Assembly: GCF_034929435.1 (NCBI RefSeq)
Contig: NZ_JAYFUM010000023.1
Coordinates: 62,001-126,000, forward strand
Reading direction: 5' to 3'
From: Arcicella rigui
GTDB lineage: Bacteria > Bacteroidota > Bacteroidia > Cytophagales > Spirosomataceae
DNA length: 64,000 bases
A program made the position numbers and the translations under genes. Shown here piece by piece: positions 26,020-35,631 of the stretch; within the stretch, counting starts at the first letter, position 1, and the number at the start of each line of letters is the position of its first letter. The notes beneath the pieces were generated by a model. The model made no database searches, was not told where the DNA came from, and was given only the letters and a program-made list of their open reading frames with translations.

Positions 26020-26426
26020 TTTTTCCCAAAAGTGCAAGTGTTGCACTTTTGGGAAAAACAGAAAATTCTCAAGCTTGCATAAACCCATTTTCTAAAAAGT
26101 GCAATCGTTGCACTTTTTAGAAATCAAGCGAAAACGACAATAATTATCTTCAAAATTGATTTTGAACTATAACAAAAATCCCAAAATTAAAGGGATTTTC
26201 ATTTAGCAAATCGTAGCATTTTTTGAAAGTTCAGAAAGGTTTTTCTAAAAGTGCAAGCGTTGCACTTTTAGAAAAAAAGGAAAATTAGAGCGTGAATAAA
26301 GTCAAAAATACTTTTAGAACTATAACAAAAATCCCAAAAAATGAAGCTTTACAGTCCATAAAATCAACTGATTGTTAAGCTATAAAAGCGAACAAAATCC
26401 TAAAAGTGCAAGCGTTGCACTTTTAG
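26020..26426. repeat. Four parS-like palindromes
   Basis: Palindromes at 26020-26058, 26089-26123, 26240-26276 and 26400-26426 share the core GTGCAAnnnTTGCAC with three-base centres GTG, TCG, GCG and GCG. The arms are 18, 16, 17 and 12 bp and carry flanking runs such as CTAAAA/TTTTAG. The arm sequence varies (CCCAAAA in the first, CTAAAAA in the second) but the pairing is kept. Location directly after parB suggests the centromere. The first may also act as a transcript end for parAB. This and the next two entries fill the 914-bp gap before the rep gene. Confidence 0.85.
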
Positions 26427-26904
26427 AAAAAAGCTTAAAATTTAAGGTAATTGCCAATATTAACTATAACAAAAATCCCAGAAAAAAGCCTGTAAATCTA
26501 AGGTGCTTTTTATCCAACGAAAGAAGTAGCAAAAATGTGATTTCCGGTAAAATTGTTATAATTGGCTTTTTTGATTTCAACAAAAGCCAGCAACTTGGCA
26601 TTACGAATGATTATCAATAAAGATTTTTATTATTTTTGTACAATTAAAAATCAAAAAAATAATAAAAACAACAAACAAAAATCAAAAATTTTCCTCTTTG
26701 TTTGTTTTAATTTTTTTATTTGTTTTTTAATGTATTTTCGGTGTCCATAACTCATTGATTTTCAAATGATTCTGAGCTTAAATATAACAATTTTACCGGT
26801 TAGTATAACAGATTTACCGAGAAGTATAACAATTTTACCTATGAAGTATAACAATTTTACCGGAAAAATAGGTATAATTGTATCAAACTATAACAAAAAT
26901 CCCA
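26165..26904 (+). repeat. Four direct repeats AACTATAACAAAAATCCCA
   Basis: Identical 19-bp copies lie at 26165-26183, 26318-26336, 26462-26480 and 26886-26904. The first three alternate with the parS-like palindromes; the last is 29 bp before the rep start codon. They share TATAACAA with the iterons and may be lower-affinity Rep sites that couple replication control to partition (inference). Confidence 0.85.
26546..26862 (+). repeat. Iterons of the replication origin
   Basis: Four direct 16-bp repeats TATAACAATTTTACCG start at 26783, 26804, 26825 and 26847, spaced 21, 21 and 22 bp. Copies 2 and 3 have one mismatch each. A fifth exact copy is inverted at 26546-26561. Spacing of two helical turns just upstream of a Rep_3 gene is the classical arrangement of an iteron-controlled origin. 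The AT-rich stretch 26600-26750 between the inverted and direct copies is a candidate unwinding region. Confidence 0.9.
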
Positions 26905-26933
26905 AAATTGTGTAGGAGAAGGTTTTAAAAAAA

Positions 26934-28322
26934 ATGAAAAAGCTTAAAAACGATAAAAATAGCAGTCAAGGCAACAAAGAAACGAACGTAGTAAAGCTGA
27001 TTCGTAAGGCAAACCGTTTGGTAGAAGGGAAGTATCGTTTTGATATTTGGGAAATGCGAGTTTTTACCAAAATGTTGATGAAAATTCACAGAGACGACGA
27101 AGACTTCAAAGTATATAGAATTTATTTACACGAAGTAATTCAAGATTTTGAATTACAAGAAGACGGGCATTCGTACAAATATTTGAAACAAGGAGCAGAA
27201 CGCTTGGGCAGAAGAGAAATACGAGTGTTGATGGATACGCCAGATGGAAAGATGGAATTGTTTACACATATAGCCACGGGCGTTAAAAGCTTTGTAGAAG
27301 AGAAATCTGCCAAATACTTAGATATTTCGTTTCATCCCGATATGAAACCCTTTTTGTTGCAATTGCAAAGCCAGTTTTTGATGTATGACGTTAGAAACAT
27401 CTTGAAACTGCAAAGTTCCTTTTCGATTAGAATTTATGAATTGCTGAAACAATACGAAACCATTGGCAAGCGACAAATCAAGATTCAGGAATTGAAAGAA
27501 ATGCTTGATGTAGTGGATAAGTATCCACTCTATGGAAATTTCAAACAACGAGTAATTGTAAAAGCACAAGAAGACCTTGAAGAATTTACAGACATCAAAT
27601 TTACTTTCGATGAAGTAAAAACAGGCAGGGCCGTAACAGCCCTTACTTTTTGGATATTACCCAATAAAAATAAGCAAGATGTTGGAAAAATGTTATACTT
27701 CCCCGAAATCGCCGAAGAGCTTTCGCTGGAAAGTGAATTAGACAAACTGCTGGCGATAAGCAAAAATTGGGAGGGAATGTCGAAAAACCTGATGGAGCAA
27801 TGGATAAATACTTATGGCATTGAAGCCGTAGAGCAGGAAGTAAGCAAAGCCAACAAATTGATTTTTGAAGGAAAGAATATTCACAATCCCGTGGGATTCG
27901 TTACTTGGGCTTTACAAAACCCCAATGTGGTGAAAGACCTTGCCAATACAGCCACGGCAAGCCCGATTATTCATAAAGTACCGACGAAGTTGAACAGCAA
28001 AGAAATCGAAACTTACTGGAAAGGAGATTTCAACGAATGGTTTTTGGCGTATTTGCAACAAATTGCCATTGCCGCCAAACATGAAACTTTTCATGCGGTG
28101 GTTGAAGAGTTAAGAAATCTTTATCCTGAAAAAGTATTTTCGAGTTTGTTTCTACACAAAGACGGTTCGGTAAACGAAGAAGCTCTGAATAGTTCGGTAG
28201 GAGTGAGGCTGTTGGAAAAAGATAAAAAAACAAAAGAAAGTGTTTTTGCTGATTGGTTTTATGAAAAATTTCAAAGGAAAATTTTTCTGCAAAGAAATGG
28301 TACTTGGGAATTTTTGGAGTAG
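26934..28322 (+). CDS. rep: Replication initiator protein, Rep_3 (RepB/RepE) family
   Basis: A 462-residue initiator. The two winged-helix domains are clear. The first starts at VVKLIRKANRLVEGKYRFDI and FDIWEMRVFTKMLMKI (residues about 20-55), and includes YLDISFHPDMKPFLLQL and YDVRNILKLQSSFSIRIYEL. The second includes RQIKIQELKEMLDVVDKYPL and the YGNFKQRVIVKAQEDLEEFT helix with FTFDEVKTGRAVTALTFWI. About 180 residues beyond the usual Rep_3 length follow (from residue 260); they are helical, with a WINTYGIEAVEQEV segment as seen in many Bacteroidota initiators. An AGGAG sequence lies at 26914-26918, 15 bp before the ATG. It should bind the iterons upstream. Confidence 0.95.
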   Translation: MKKLKNDKNSSQGNKETNVVKLIRKANRLVEGKYRFDIWEMRVFTKMLMKIHRDDEDFKVYRIYLHEVIQDFELQEDGHSYKYLKQGAERLGRREIRVLMDTPDGKMELFTHIATGVKSFVEEKSAKYLDISFHPDMKPFLLQLQSQFLMYDVRNILKLQSSFSIRIYELLKQYETIGKRQIKIQELKEMLDVVDKYPLYGNFKQRVIVKAQEDLEEFTDIKFTFDEVKTGRAVTALTFWILPNKNKQDVGKMLYFPEIAEELSLESELDKLLAISKNWEGMSKNLMEQWINTYGIEAVEQEVSKANKLIFEGKNIHNPVGFVTWALQNPNVVKDLANTATASPIIHKVPTKLNSKEIETYWKGDFNEWFLAYLQQIAIAAKHETFHAVVEELRNLYPEKVFSSLFLHKDGSVNEEALNSSVGVRLLEKDKKTKESVFADWFYEKFQRKIFLQRNGTWEFLE

Positions 28323-28433
28323 TCGAATAGTTTGAAGCAATGGTCGGTTTTATTTGGGTGAGAAATCTTTGTAAAATACTTTTGAATACAAGAGTCCGTT
28401 TGAAGTATTACTCATTATTTTAACCCAATTTTT

Positions 28434-28811
28434 ATGAAAACTAAATTATTGTCATTTGCCCTGATGTTTGCGTTTGGTACTCAACTACAAGCACAAGAGA
28501 AAGCTCCCAAAATGTTGAAACACGTAGTGACGGTTACTTTTAAAGCAGACGCACCAGCGAAAGGCGTAAAAGAAGTGGATGATTCGTTCAAAAACTTGGC
28601 TGTAAAGCGAAAAGAAGTAAAAGCTTACGAATGGGGCGTTGTGCCGAAGAACGTGCGAAATAAGGCAAATAAACACGTTTACGTGTCAAGTTTTGCTTCT
28701 GAAAAGGAATTAGAAAAATACGGAGCATCGCCAGAACACCAAAATCATATTAAAATCGGTGCTTCTATCATTGAAAAAGTAGAAGCCGTAGATTTTTATG
28801 TAGAAAAATAA
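28434..28811 (+). CDS. Dabb family (stress-responsive alpha/beta barrel) secreted protein
   Basis: A 125-residue protein with a signal peptide (KTKLLSFALMFAFGTQLQAQ). The rest is one Dabb domain: LKHVVTVTFKADAP (first strand with the conserved His), VKAYEWGVVPKNV, HVYVSSFASEKELEKYGASP and EHQNHIKIG. Dabb proteins form dimeric ferredoxin-like barrels; the functions of secreted members are unknown. It is monocistronic, downstream of rep by 111 bp. Confidence 0.88.
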   Translation: MKTKLLSFALMFAFGTQLQAQEKAPKMLKHVVTVTFKADAPAKGVKEVDDSFKNLAVKRKEVKAYEWGVVPKNVRNKANKHVYVSSFASEKELEKYGASPEHQNHIKIGASIIEKVEAVDFYVEK

Positions 28812-28843
28812 AGTGATTTTTGGTTGTTCTTTATAAAACAATT

Positions 28844-28905
28844 GAGGCTATTTCAGCAAAATATCAAAGCCCGTTTTTGGGATTGGTTATTGCCGAAATA
28901 GCCTC
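28844..28905 (+). terminator. Inverted repeat after the Dabb gene
   Basis: GAGGCTATTTCAGCAA (28844-28859) pairs with TTGCCGAAATAGCCTC (28890-28905), a 16-bp stem with one mismatch and a 30-nt loop. It is followed by GTTTATT rather than a clean T-run, so termination is only plausible. Confidence 0.45.
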
Positions 28906-28964
28906 GTTTATTAAATTGGATAATAGTAATTTTTAAAAGTGATTATTTGAAAGATTTTTAAAAT

Positions 28965-29000
28965 CTCTACTACTATGGTTTACCCAGCATAGTAGTAGAG
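28965..29000 (-). terminator. Hairpin after the DUF4965 gene
   Basis: CTCTACTACTATG (28965-28977) and CATAGTAGTAGAG (28988-29000) form a perfect 13-bp stem with a 10-nt loop. It lies 43 bp past the stop of the leftward DUF4965 gene, and on that strand is followed by ATTTTAAAAATC. Confidence 0.5.
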
Positions 29001-29042
29001 AAAAAGTGTAGAAGCTATTGATTTACAACCTTATTATCTAAA

Positions 29043-31496
29043 TTATTTACTCTTCATTTTTTGTTCAAGTACTTTCATAAAGTAACCACCAACCACGCTT
29101 CTGGCTTGGAAACCAACCATTTTACCTGTTTTAGTTTCGTGCCAGTCGCTAATGGGTACTCTTGATTTTGTTTTGATGGCGTATTCAAACATTGGATTTA
29201 CTAAAGCTTCAAAATCTTTGTAATCATTTGCCATTACCGAAGTCCAAATTACCCAGTCCGATTTTGTATAAGTAGCTCGGCTGTCGAGGGGTAAGCCAAA
29301 TTCATTTTGTTTGGTCAAATAGTATTTTACTTCTGTGTCAAATACTTCTTTCGGGAAATAATTCAATTTCAATACTTTGTCCCAAACCAAATTATATTTC
29401 TGACTCCAAGTACCTTTTTTATCGAAAGTCAAAGCGTAGTGGTCGCCGTCTTTTGCCATTTCCATCCATTTGCTTACAAAACCTTTTGTAATGGCATCGT
29501 ATTTACGGAAAGTATCCATATCGCCCATTTGCTTGGCTAATTGCGTGTAAGTTTCAAGAGCCACAATAGCTTTCGCCGAAAGGTTGATATTACGTGCCAA
29601 ATGTCCTGCAAAGTCATCTGTACACAATTGATTCGCTGGGTCGAAACCTTCTTTTGTAAGGAAATCCGCCCAAATATTCATGGTTTTCCAGTGTTTTTTG
29701 GCGTAGTTCAAATTTCCTTCTGCTTTACAAATAGCCGCCGCCAAAATCATCATATTGCCACATTCTTCTACGGGCATATCTTCGCCATAAGTTTGTCCGT
29801 TGGCGAGCGGATAAGTGCCCAAATCGTGTGCAGGGAAAGGTTTTGCCCATTTACCGCTTTCGCTGTAATAGAAAATTCCGTTTAACATTCCTTTCAATAA
29901 TTCAGGATTATAAGCCAAGAAAAGCGGAGCAGAAGGATAAGTAACGTCAACGGTATTGATAGAACCATTACTGAAATTTTCTTTTGATAAAAACAAGGTT
30001 TCACCTTCTGGACTTTTCAAGAGTTTATGTGCCGCAATACTTTGGCGATAAGCCAATTCACATAATTTGGCGTATTTTTCTCCGCCAGCTTTGAAGGCAT
30101 CGTTATAAATGGTTTGATTGATTACAGCACATTTTTTCAAAACAGTCGCATACTCTTTTGAAGCCAAAGCAAGTTGCGATTCAATCGTTGTTGTGCCTTT
30201 ATCGTTCCACCACGGACGAAGATTTTTGCCAAAATACTGTATCGAATAAATATCATCATAAGCCAACATCAATACTTCTTCTTTCGCTATTTTGGCTACT
30301 TTACCTAAGTCAATGACCGTATTTAAACTCATTTTTTTGCCTGTACTAAGGTCTTTTTCAGGACTTTGGAAAGGGTTTTCTACATGAGCCGTTGAGATAA
30401 ATTGCTGAACATTTGCTCCAGCTTTTGCGGCTACGTACATGTAGCCCCAATCAATTCGGAGGTCATCGCCTCTTTTTTGTAAAACGGGTTGTTGGGTTGT
30501 TCCTGCTTTCAAAATTGTCAAGTTGCCACTTTTATACTTTTGGGCTGCTACTTCTTGCGTAGCGTTATTGGTAGCAATGTCGGTAGAAGCCCCTACAAAA
30601 AGCTTTACTTGATGCGGAAGTCCGTCATTTGAAAGCACTTTGGCAGTAATGTAAGAAACAGGTCTTGCTAAAGTAGTTAAATCGTTGATGAGTAGGGGAG
30701 ACGTAAAAGTAAGATTAAGATTTACTTTACCACAAGTAAAAGTATAAACCGTTTGAGTAGCATTTAGCACTACGCTTTTTTGTTCGGCAAGATGCGTTTT
30801 GGCATCATCAGGAAAAATCACTTTTTCAACAATGCCGACATCTAAAAGAGCTTCGCCACCGCCCGTATTCATTACGTTGATTGCCAAGACGTTTTTACCT
30901 TTTTTCAATTTACTTTTCATTTCGTTGGACATCGGCAAGTATAAGTATTTGCCTGCACAACAGCCAGCGGTGTAAATCAAATCGCCATTGAGATATACTT
31001 TCACTACGTCGTCGTATTGAAGTTTCAAAATGGGGTCTTTCAAATTCAAGTCCTCAAGCGTAAATACTCTACGCACCCAAATACTATTACTAAGCCACAA
31101 AGTTTTAGAAACACCACGCACATTGCCGAAAGGAGCTGCTCCGTCTTTCCATTGGCTATCGTTGAAATCTGGATTTTTCCAATCTTCCGAAGGCGTAGTT
31201 TCAGTGTATTTAGCGGCATAATTTTCTTCGTCGCCTGCTGGAATAATATTTTTATAACTTTCGCCACGCTTTCCCATGAAGCGATAGTTTTCGCCATCTA
31301 CATTTAAAATACCCATTAAAGAATGGTCAGTGCCTGTCCAATGTTTGGTAGGCGAAGCATTGAGCTGGTCGGTAGTGGACCAAATACTAAAGTAAGGGTC
31401 GTGTGTGATGAGTGGAAAAGCAGGAGCTTGCGTACTCTGAGCAAAAATATTTGCCCAATTGAAAAGTACTAAGCCAAGTAAAAACAGTTTTTTCAT
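29043..31496 (-). CDS. DUF4965-containing secreted protein (glutaminase-like, GtaA family)
   Basis: An 817-residue secreted protein with signal peptide KKLFLLGLVLFNWANIFAQS. Order of domains: a DUF4964-like start (PAFPLITHDPYFSIWSTTDQ), DUF5127, then DUF4965 with VMANDYK-type catalytic-barrel features, and DUF1793 (WMEMAKDGDHYALTFDKKGT, KYNLVWDKVLKLNYFP) to the end. An insertion near residues 110-225 (SIWVRRVFTLEDLNL, KVYLNGDLIYTAGCCAGKY) looks like a jelly-roll carbohydrate-binding fold. Fungal relatives include glutaminase A, but bacterial members are commonly placed with (alpha/alpha)6 glycoside hydrolases. A polysaccharide or glycan role is likely here, substrate unknown. Monocistronic. 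Confidence 0.88.
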   Translation of the reverse strand: MKKLFLLGLVLFNWANIFAQSTQAPAFPLITHDPYFSIWSTTDQLNASPTKHWTGTDHSLMGILNVDGENYRFMGKRGESYKNIIPAGDEENYAAKYTETTPSEDWKNPDFNDSQWKDGAAPFGNVRGVSKTLWLSNSIWVRRVFTLEDLNLKDPILKLQYDDVVKVYLNGDLIYTAGCCAGKYLYLPMSNEMKSKLKKGKNVLAINVMNTGGGEALLDVGIVEKVIFPDDAKTHLAEQKSVVLNATQTVYTFTCGKVNLNLTFTSPLLINDLTTLARPVSYITAKVLSNDGLPHQVKLFVGASTDIATNNATQEVAAQKYKSGNLTILKAGTTQQPVLQKRGDDLRIDWGYMYVAAKAGANVQQFISTAHVENPFQSPEKDLSTGKKMSLNTVIDLGKVAKIAKEEVLMLAYDDIYSIQYFGKNLRPWWNDKGTTTIESQLALASKEYATVLKKCAVINQTIYNDAFKAGGEKYAKLCELAYRQSIAAHKLLKSPEGETLFLSKENFSNGSINTVDVTYPSAPLFLAYNPELLKGMLNGIFYYSESGKWAKPFPAHDLGTYPLANGQTYGEDMPVEECGNMMILAAAICKAEGNLNYAKKHWKTMNIWADFLTKEGFDPANQLCTDDFAGHLARNINLSAKAIVALETYTQLAKQMGDMDTFRKYDAITKGFVSKWMEMAKDGDHYALTFDKKGTWSQKYNLVWDKVLKLNYFPKEVFDTEVKYYLTKQNEFGLPLDSRATYTKSDWVIWTSVMANDYKDFEALVNPMFEYAIKTKSRVPISDWHETKTGKMVGFQARSVVGGYFMKVLEQKMKSK

Positions 31497-31704
31497 TAGG
31501 AAATGATATTAGGTTAAATGATTTTAAATGTTTATCTATGAAAGTTGAGTAGTTCTGTGGCTACAAAATTAGACTTTCACTTTTTGCTACTTAATTCAAT
31601 AATTATCATTATTTCTTCAAAATGTTTCATTTAATATTGTTTCACTCATAATTTTCTAACTTTATGAGGCTAAGTATCAGTATTTCACTTCAGATTCTAT
31701 TTTT

Positions 31705-34700
31705 TTGAAAAAATCAAAACATATTTCCTTACTACTCAGAAGCCTTTTGATAATGTGTTGTTGTGTGTCCAATACAATGGCTCAATCGTATTTTTTTAAG
31801 CATTATCAAGTAGAAAATGGGCTTTCAAATAATACAGTTTATTGCAGTACGCAAGACAAAAACGGTTTTTTGTGGTTTGGCACAAAAGACGGACTCAATC
31901 GTTTTGATGGCTATCATTTCAAAACTTTTCATCCTGCCGAATTGCCTCATACTTATAATCCAGACTTGATAAATTGTCTGAAAATAGACAAGCATGGTAC
32001 TTTGTGGGTAGGTTCTACGAAGGGTTTATACTTTTTTGATAATCAGAAAGAGCGTTTACTACGTTTTGCTCAGACCGAAGCTTTTAATGAAATAAATGCC
32101 ATAGCAATTGATGGAAAAAATCAACTATGGTTTTTGTCGCAACAAATGCTTTGTAGATATAATACTGAAAATAAGCGAATTACCGTTTTTCCTGTCTCGA
32201 AATACTTTGAAGCAACAGCTTTGACGATTGATGCTTCTGGAAATCTTTGGGTGGCGACCAATCATGGATTAATCGAAAAATTTCAAGAAAGTACAGGTAC
32301 TTTTAAGGCGTATGATGTTTTTGAACATTCGCCAAAAGTATCTTCCAATTGGATTCATACGCTGTATTTTGTTGGCAACGAAGCTTTGTACATCGGCACG
32401 GCGAGTCAGGGAATCAAACGTTTTGATTTGAAAACCGAGACCTATAAAGATGTTTTAAGGACGAATCCAGACAAAACCAAAGTACACGTTAGAGACATTC
32501 AAGCTTATGCCAAAAATGAATTATGGTTTGCTACTGAGTCAGGCATTTTTATTTTGAATACCAAAACGAATCAGTTTACAAACTTAAAAAAGAAATTTCT
32601 CGACCCATTTTCTTTGACCGACAATGCCGTGTATTCGCTTTGTAAAGACAAAGAAGGCGGAATTTGGATTGGTACTTATTTCGGAGGCATTAATTATTAT
32701 TCTAAAAAACACTCGCTTTTTCAGAAGTATTTTGCGGATAATTCTAAAAAATCTATCAGCGGAAATGCCGTTCGGGAAATTTGTGAAGACTATCAAGGTA
32801 ATATTTGGATTGGCACAGAAGACAGAGGACTGAGTAAACTCAATCCGACGACGGGAGCAATTACGCAGTTTATGCCCACAGGCGAAAGTACAAGTATTAT
32901 TTATTCAAATATTCATGGATTGATGGCGGTTGGCAATGATTTGTGGATTGGTACTTTTGAGCATGGGCTTGATATTTTGGACATTAGAACAGGAAAAGTA
33001 AAGAAACGCTACAACACAGGCACGGGGAAATATGATTTGAAGAATAATTTTATTGTGAGTCTTTTCCAAAGTAAAGCAGGCGATATTTATGTTGGCACGG
33101 CAAGTACTTTGCTCAGATACGAGCCAAAAGTAGATGGTTTTATTCCTGTGGAAGAAGTACCTAATAATATTTGGACATCCTCAATGCTTGAAGATTTCAG
33201 ACATACTATTTGGCTCGGCACGCATGGTGGCGTGTATTATTTCAATCCTACGACCAAAGAAAAAGGCTTTTTGTGCAATCGTCCCGATGATAAAAATACT
33301 TTGACCAACAATAATATCAATGCCATTTACGAAGACAGTCAGCAATGTTTGTGGTTTTCTACCGAAGGCGGCGGACTCTGCAAACTCAGCAAAGACCGTA
33401 AAACCATCACCAATATTACAACTGAAGACGGTCTGCCAAGCAATTTTATTTATAAAGCTTTAGAAGACAATCAGCATCATTTATGGATTACAACTTCCAG
33501 AGGATTAGTGAATTATAATCCTAAAACGAAAGAATTGGTTACTTATACCAAAGACAACGGACTTCTCAGCGACCAGTTTAATTATAATTCTGGCTACAAA
33601 GATGCCAAAGGAAAAATGTACTTCGGAAGTGTAAAAGGCTTGATTACTTTCACGCCCGAAGCCATAGAAATTAGCAAAAGTATTGCCCCAATTTATATCA
33701 CAGGTTTTCGGGTTGATAACAAAGAGCAAGAAGTTGATAGCGAACATTCCTTCTTGAAAAAATCAATTATTTATACCCAAGAAATCACTTTGCCTTATGA
33801 TAAATCTTCATTTAATATTGACTTTGCGGCATTGAGTTACATTTCGCCAGAAATGACGGAGTACCTCTATTTTATGAAAGGTTTAGATAAAGAATGGACA
33901 GCCATTAAGCCCAATCGTAAAGTATATTTTACCAACCTTTCGCCCGGAAAATATACTTTTCACCTAAAAGCCTTTATCAATGGAAATTGGAGTAAAGAAG
34001 AAAAAGTGTTGAAAATCAATATTTTACCGCCGTGGTGGGCTACTATTTGGGCCTATTTGTTCTATGCCGTGGTGGTACTTTCTTTGATTTATTATTTACT
34101 CAGAACGTACCTTATCATCGTTGAAGACAAAAAAGCCAAAGAAATTTATGAAGCAAAAATTGATTTTTTTACCAATTTGGCTCACGAAATCCGAACGCCA
34201 CTGACTTTGATAAAAGGACCGGTGGAAAATCTTTTGGAACAAATGGATGAAAACCCTGACATCAAAGAAGATGTGATGATGATGGACAGAAACACCAATC
34301 GTTTGATTGCTTTGGTAACTCAAATTCTGGATTTTAGAAAAGTAGAAACCAAAAGTTTTAGCGTAAATATTATTCGGTTGAATGTGACAGAAATGCTGAA
34401 AGATGCTTACCTGAATTTTAATTTACTGACCAAAAAACGCAAATTAGCCTACCAAATAGAGTATCCGCCAAACGATATTTATGCCATGGTGGACGAAGAA
34501 GCACTTAATAAAATCTTTAGCAATCTTTTCAGCAATGCCATCAAATTTGCCCAAAAGAAAGTAGCCATTCGCCTTTTAGCACCCACAGAAAAAGCCACTT
34601 ACTTGACCATAGAATTTGAAAACGACGGATTGAGTATTCCTTCAGAAATGAAAGAAAAGATTTTTGAACCATTTTATCGCCTCAAAGAATCCAAGCAAGA

Positions 34701-34869
34701 AGGAACAGGCATTGGTTTAGCTTTGGCGAGGTCGCTAACGGAGCTTTTACACGGCGACTTGTTTTTGAAAGAAAGCAGCGACGGAGCTATTATTTTTGTA
34801 TTGAAATTACCTTTAGAAAGCACAAACACTTTAAATAAACGCTATGCAAGCAGTCATTTTACTTGTTGA
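31705..34869 (+). CDS. Two-component sensor histidine kinase with seven-bladed propeller sensor
   Basis: A 1054-residue membrane sensor. It starts at a TTG (KKSKHISLLLRSLLIMCCCV), the only start that gives a signal peptide. Residues about 30-680 form two propellers of repeats such as NGFLWFGTKDGLNRFDGYHF, GGIWIGTYFGGINYY and QCLWFSTEGGGLCKL. A Y_Y_Y domain follows, then one transmembrane helix (WAYLFYAVVVLSLIYYLL near 780). Next come HisKA with phosphoacceptor His in FFTNLAHEIRTPLTLI and HATPase with NLFSNAIKFA and GTGIGLALARSL. This is the hybrid two-component architecture, but the receiver and AraC domains are encoded by the next, overlapping gene. Expected to sense an oligosaccharide in the periplasm. 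Confidence 0.92.
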   Translation: MKKSKHISLLLRSLLIMCCCVSNTMAQSYFFKHYQVENGLSNNTVYCSTQDKNGFLWFGTKDGLNRFDGYHFKTFHPAELPHTYNPDLINCLKIDKHGTLWVGSTKGLYFFDNQKERLLRFAQTEAFNEINAIAIDGKNQLWFLSQQMLCRYNTENKRITVFPVSKYFEATALTIDASGNLWVATNHGLIEKFQESTGTFKAYDVFEHSPKVSSNWIHTLYFVGNEALYIGTASQGIKRFDLKTETYKDVLRTNPDKTKVHVRDIQAYAKNELWFATESGIFILNTKTNQFTNLKKKFLDPFSLTDNAVYSLCKDKEGGIWIGTYFGGINYYSKKHSLFQKYFADNSKKSISGNAVREICEDYQGNIWIGTEDRGLSKLNPTTGAITQFMPTGESTSIIYSNIHGLMAVGNDLWIGTFEHGLDILDIRTGKVKKRYNTGTGKYDLKNNFIVSLFQSKAGDIYVGTASTLLRYEPKVDGFIPVEEVPNNIWTSSMLEDFRHTIWLGTHGGVYYFNPTTKEKGFLCNRPDDKNTLTNNNINAIYEDSQQCLWFSTEGGGLCKLSKDRKTITNITTEDGLPSNFIYKALEDNQHHLWITTSRGLVNYNPKTKELVTYTKDNGLLSDQFNYNSGYKDAKGKMYFGSVKGLITFTPEAIEISKSIAPIYITGFRVDNKEQEVDSEHSFLKKSIIYTQEITLPYDKSSFNIDFAALSYISPEMTEYLYFMKGLDKEWTAIKPNRKVYFTNLSPGKYTFHLKAFINGNWSKEEKVLKINILPPWWATIWAYLFYAVVVLSLIYYLLRTYLIIVEDKKAKEIYEAKIDFFTNLAHEIRTPLTLIKGPVENLLEQMDENPDIKEDVMMMDRNTNRLIALVTQILDFRKVETKSFSVNIIRLNVTEMLKDAYLNFNLLTKKRKLAYQIEYPPNDIYAMVDEEALNKIFSNLFSNAIKFAQKKVAIRLLAPTEKATYLTIEFENDGLSIPSEMKEKIFEPFYRLKESKQEGTGIGLALARSLTELLHGDLFLKESSDGAIIFVLKLPLESTNTLNKRYASSHFTC

Positions 34870-35611
34870 CGACAACGACGAAATTCTGGAATTTTTAGAA
34901 AGAATGCTCAGAAGTAAATACACCATTCTGAAAGCAGAAGACGGAGCTGAAGCACTGAAAATTTTGGAAAAAGAAGCCGTACAATTGATTATCAGCGATG
35001 TGATGATGCCCGTAATGGATGGTTTTGAATTGTGTAAACGGATAAAATCAAATTTTGAGTTTTCGCATATTCCCATAATTCTGCTCACGGCAAAAAATGC
35101 TATTCAAGCCAAAGTAGAAGGCTTAGAATTGGGGGCGGATGCCTATATCGAAAAACCATTTTCAAAAGAGTATTTACAGGCACAAATTGCCAGTTTGTTG
35201 AATAATCGGAATATTATTCGAGAATACTTTGCCAATTCGCCTTTGGTGCATATCAAAAGTATGGCACATTCAAAAGCCGACGAACAGTTTTTGGAAACAC
35301 TTCAAGACACCATTATCAAAAATATTGGCGATACGCATTTAGACGTAGAACGATTGGCAGAAATAATGAACATGAGCAGAATTACGCTTTATAGAAAAAT
35401 CAAAGCGATTTCGGTACTTACGCCCATCGAACTCATTAATATTACTCGTCTGAAAAAAGCCGCAGAATTATTGGCACAGGGCAATCATCGTATTTTCGAG
35501 GTTTCGTACATGGTTGGTTTTAGTTCACAAAGCAATTTTGCTCGAAATTTTCAGAAACAATTCAACATTACACCCACGGAGTACATGAATTCTAAGCAGT
35601 TGGAGAAGTAA
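34844..35611 (+). CDS. Response regulator with AraC-type DNA-binding domain
   Basis: A 255-residue protein consisting of a receiver (LLVDDNDEILEFL, phosphoacceptor Asp52 in IISDVMMPVMDG, Lys in YIEKPFSKEY) and an AraC HTH pair (LDVERLAEIMNMSRITLYRK, then FEVSYMVGFSSQSNFARNFQ). The start overlaps the end of the kinase gene by 26 bp in the +1 frame, so it is probably translated by coupling. In most Bacteroidota these domains are the C-terminal half of one hybrid protein. The frame upstream of the ATG closes at a TAA (34832-34834), which argues against a simple fused reading. Confidence 0.92.
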   Translation: MQAVILLVDDNDEILEFLERMLRSKYTILKAEDGAEALKILEKEAVQLIISDVMMPVMDGFELCKRIKSNFEFSHIPIILLTAKNAIQAKVEGLELGADAYIEKPFSKEYLQAQIASLLNNRNIIREYFANSPLVHIKSMAHSKADEQFLETLQDTIIKNIGDTHLDVERLAEIMNMSRITLYRKIKAISVLTPIELINITRLKKAAELLAQGNHRIFEVSYMVGFSSQSNFARNFQKQFNITPTEYMNSKQLEK

Positions 35612-35631
35612 ATATGAATTGAGGGAAACAT

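Noticed and set aside
34826..34836. Programmed -1 frameshift (TTTAAAT heptamer) fusing kinase and response regulator
   Set aside because: A -1 slip at this heptamer runs into TAA at once, and the regulator is in the +1 frame.
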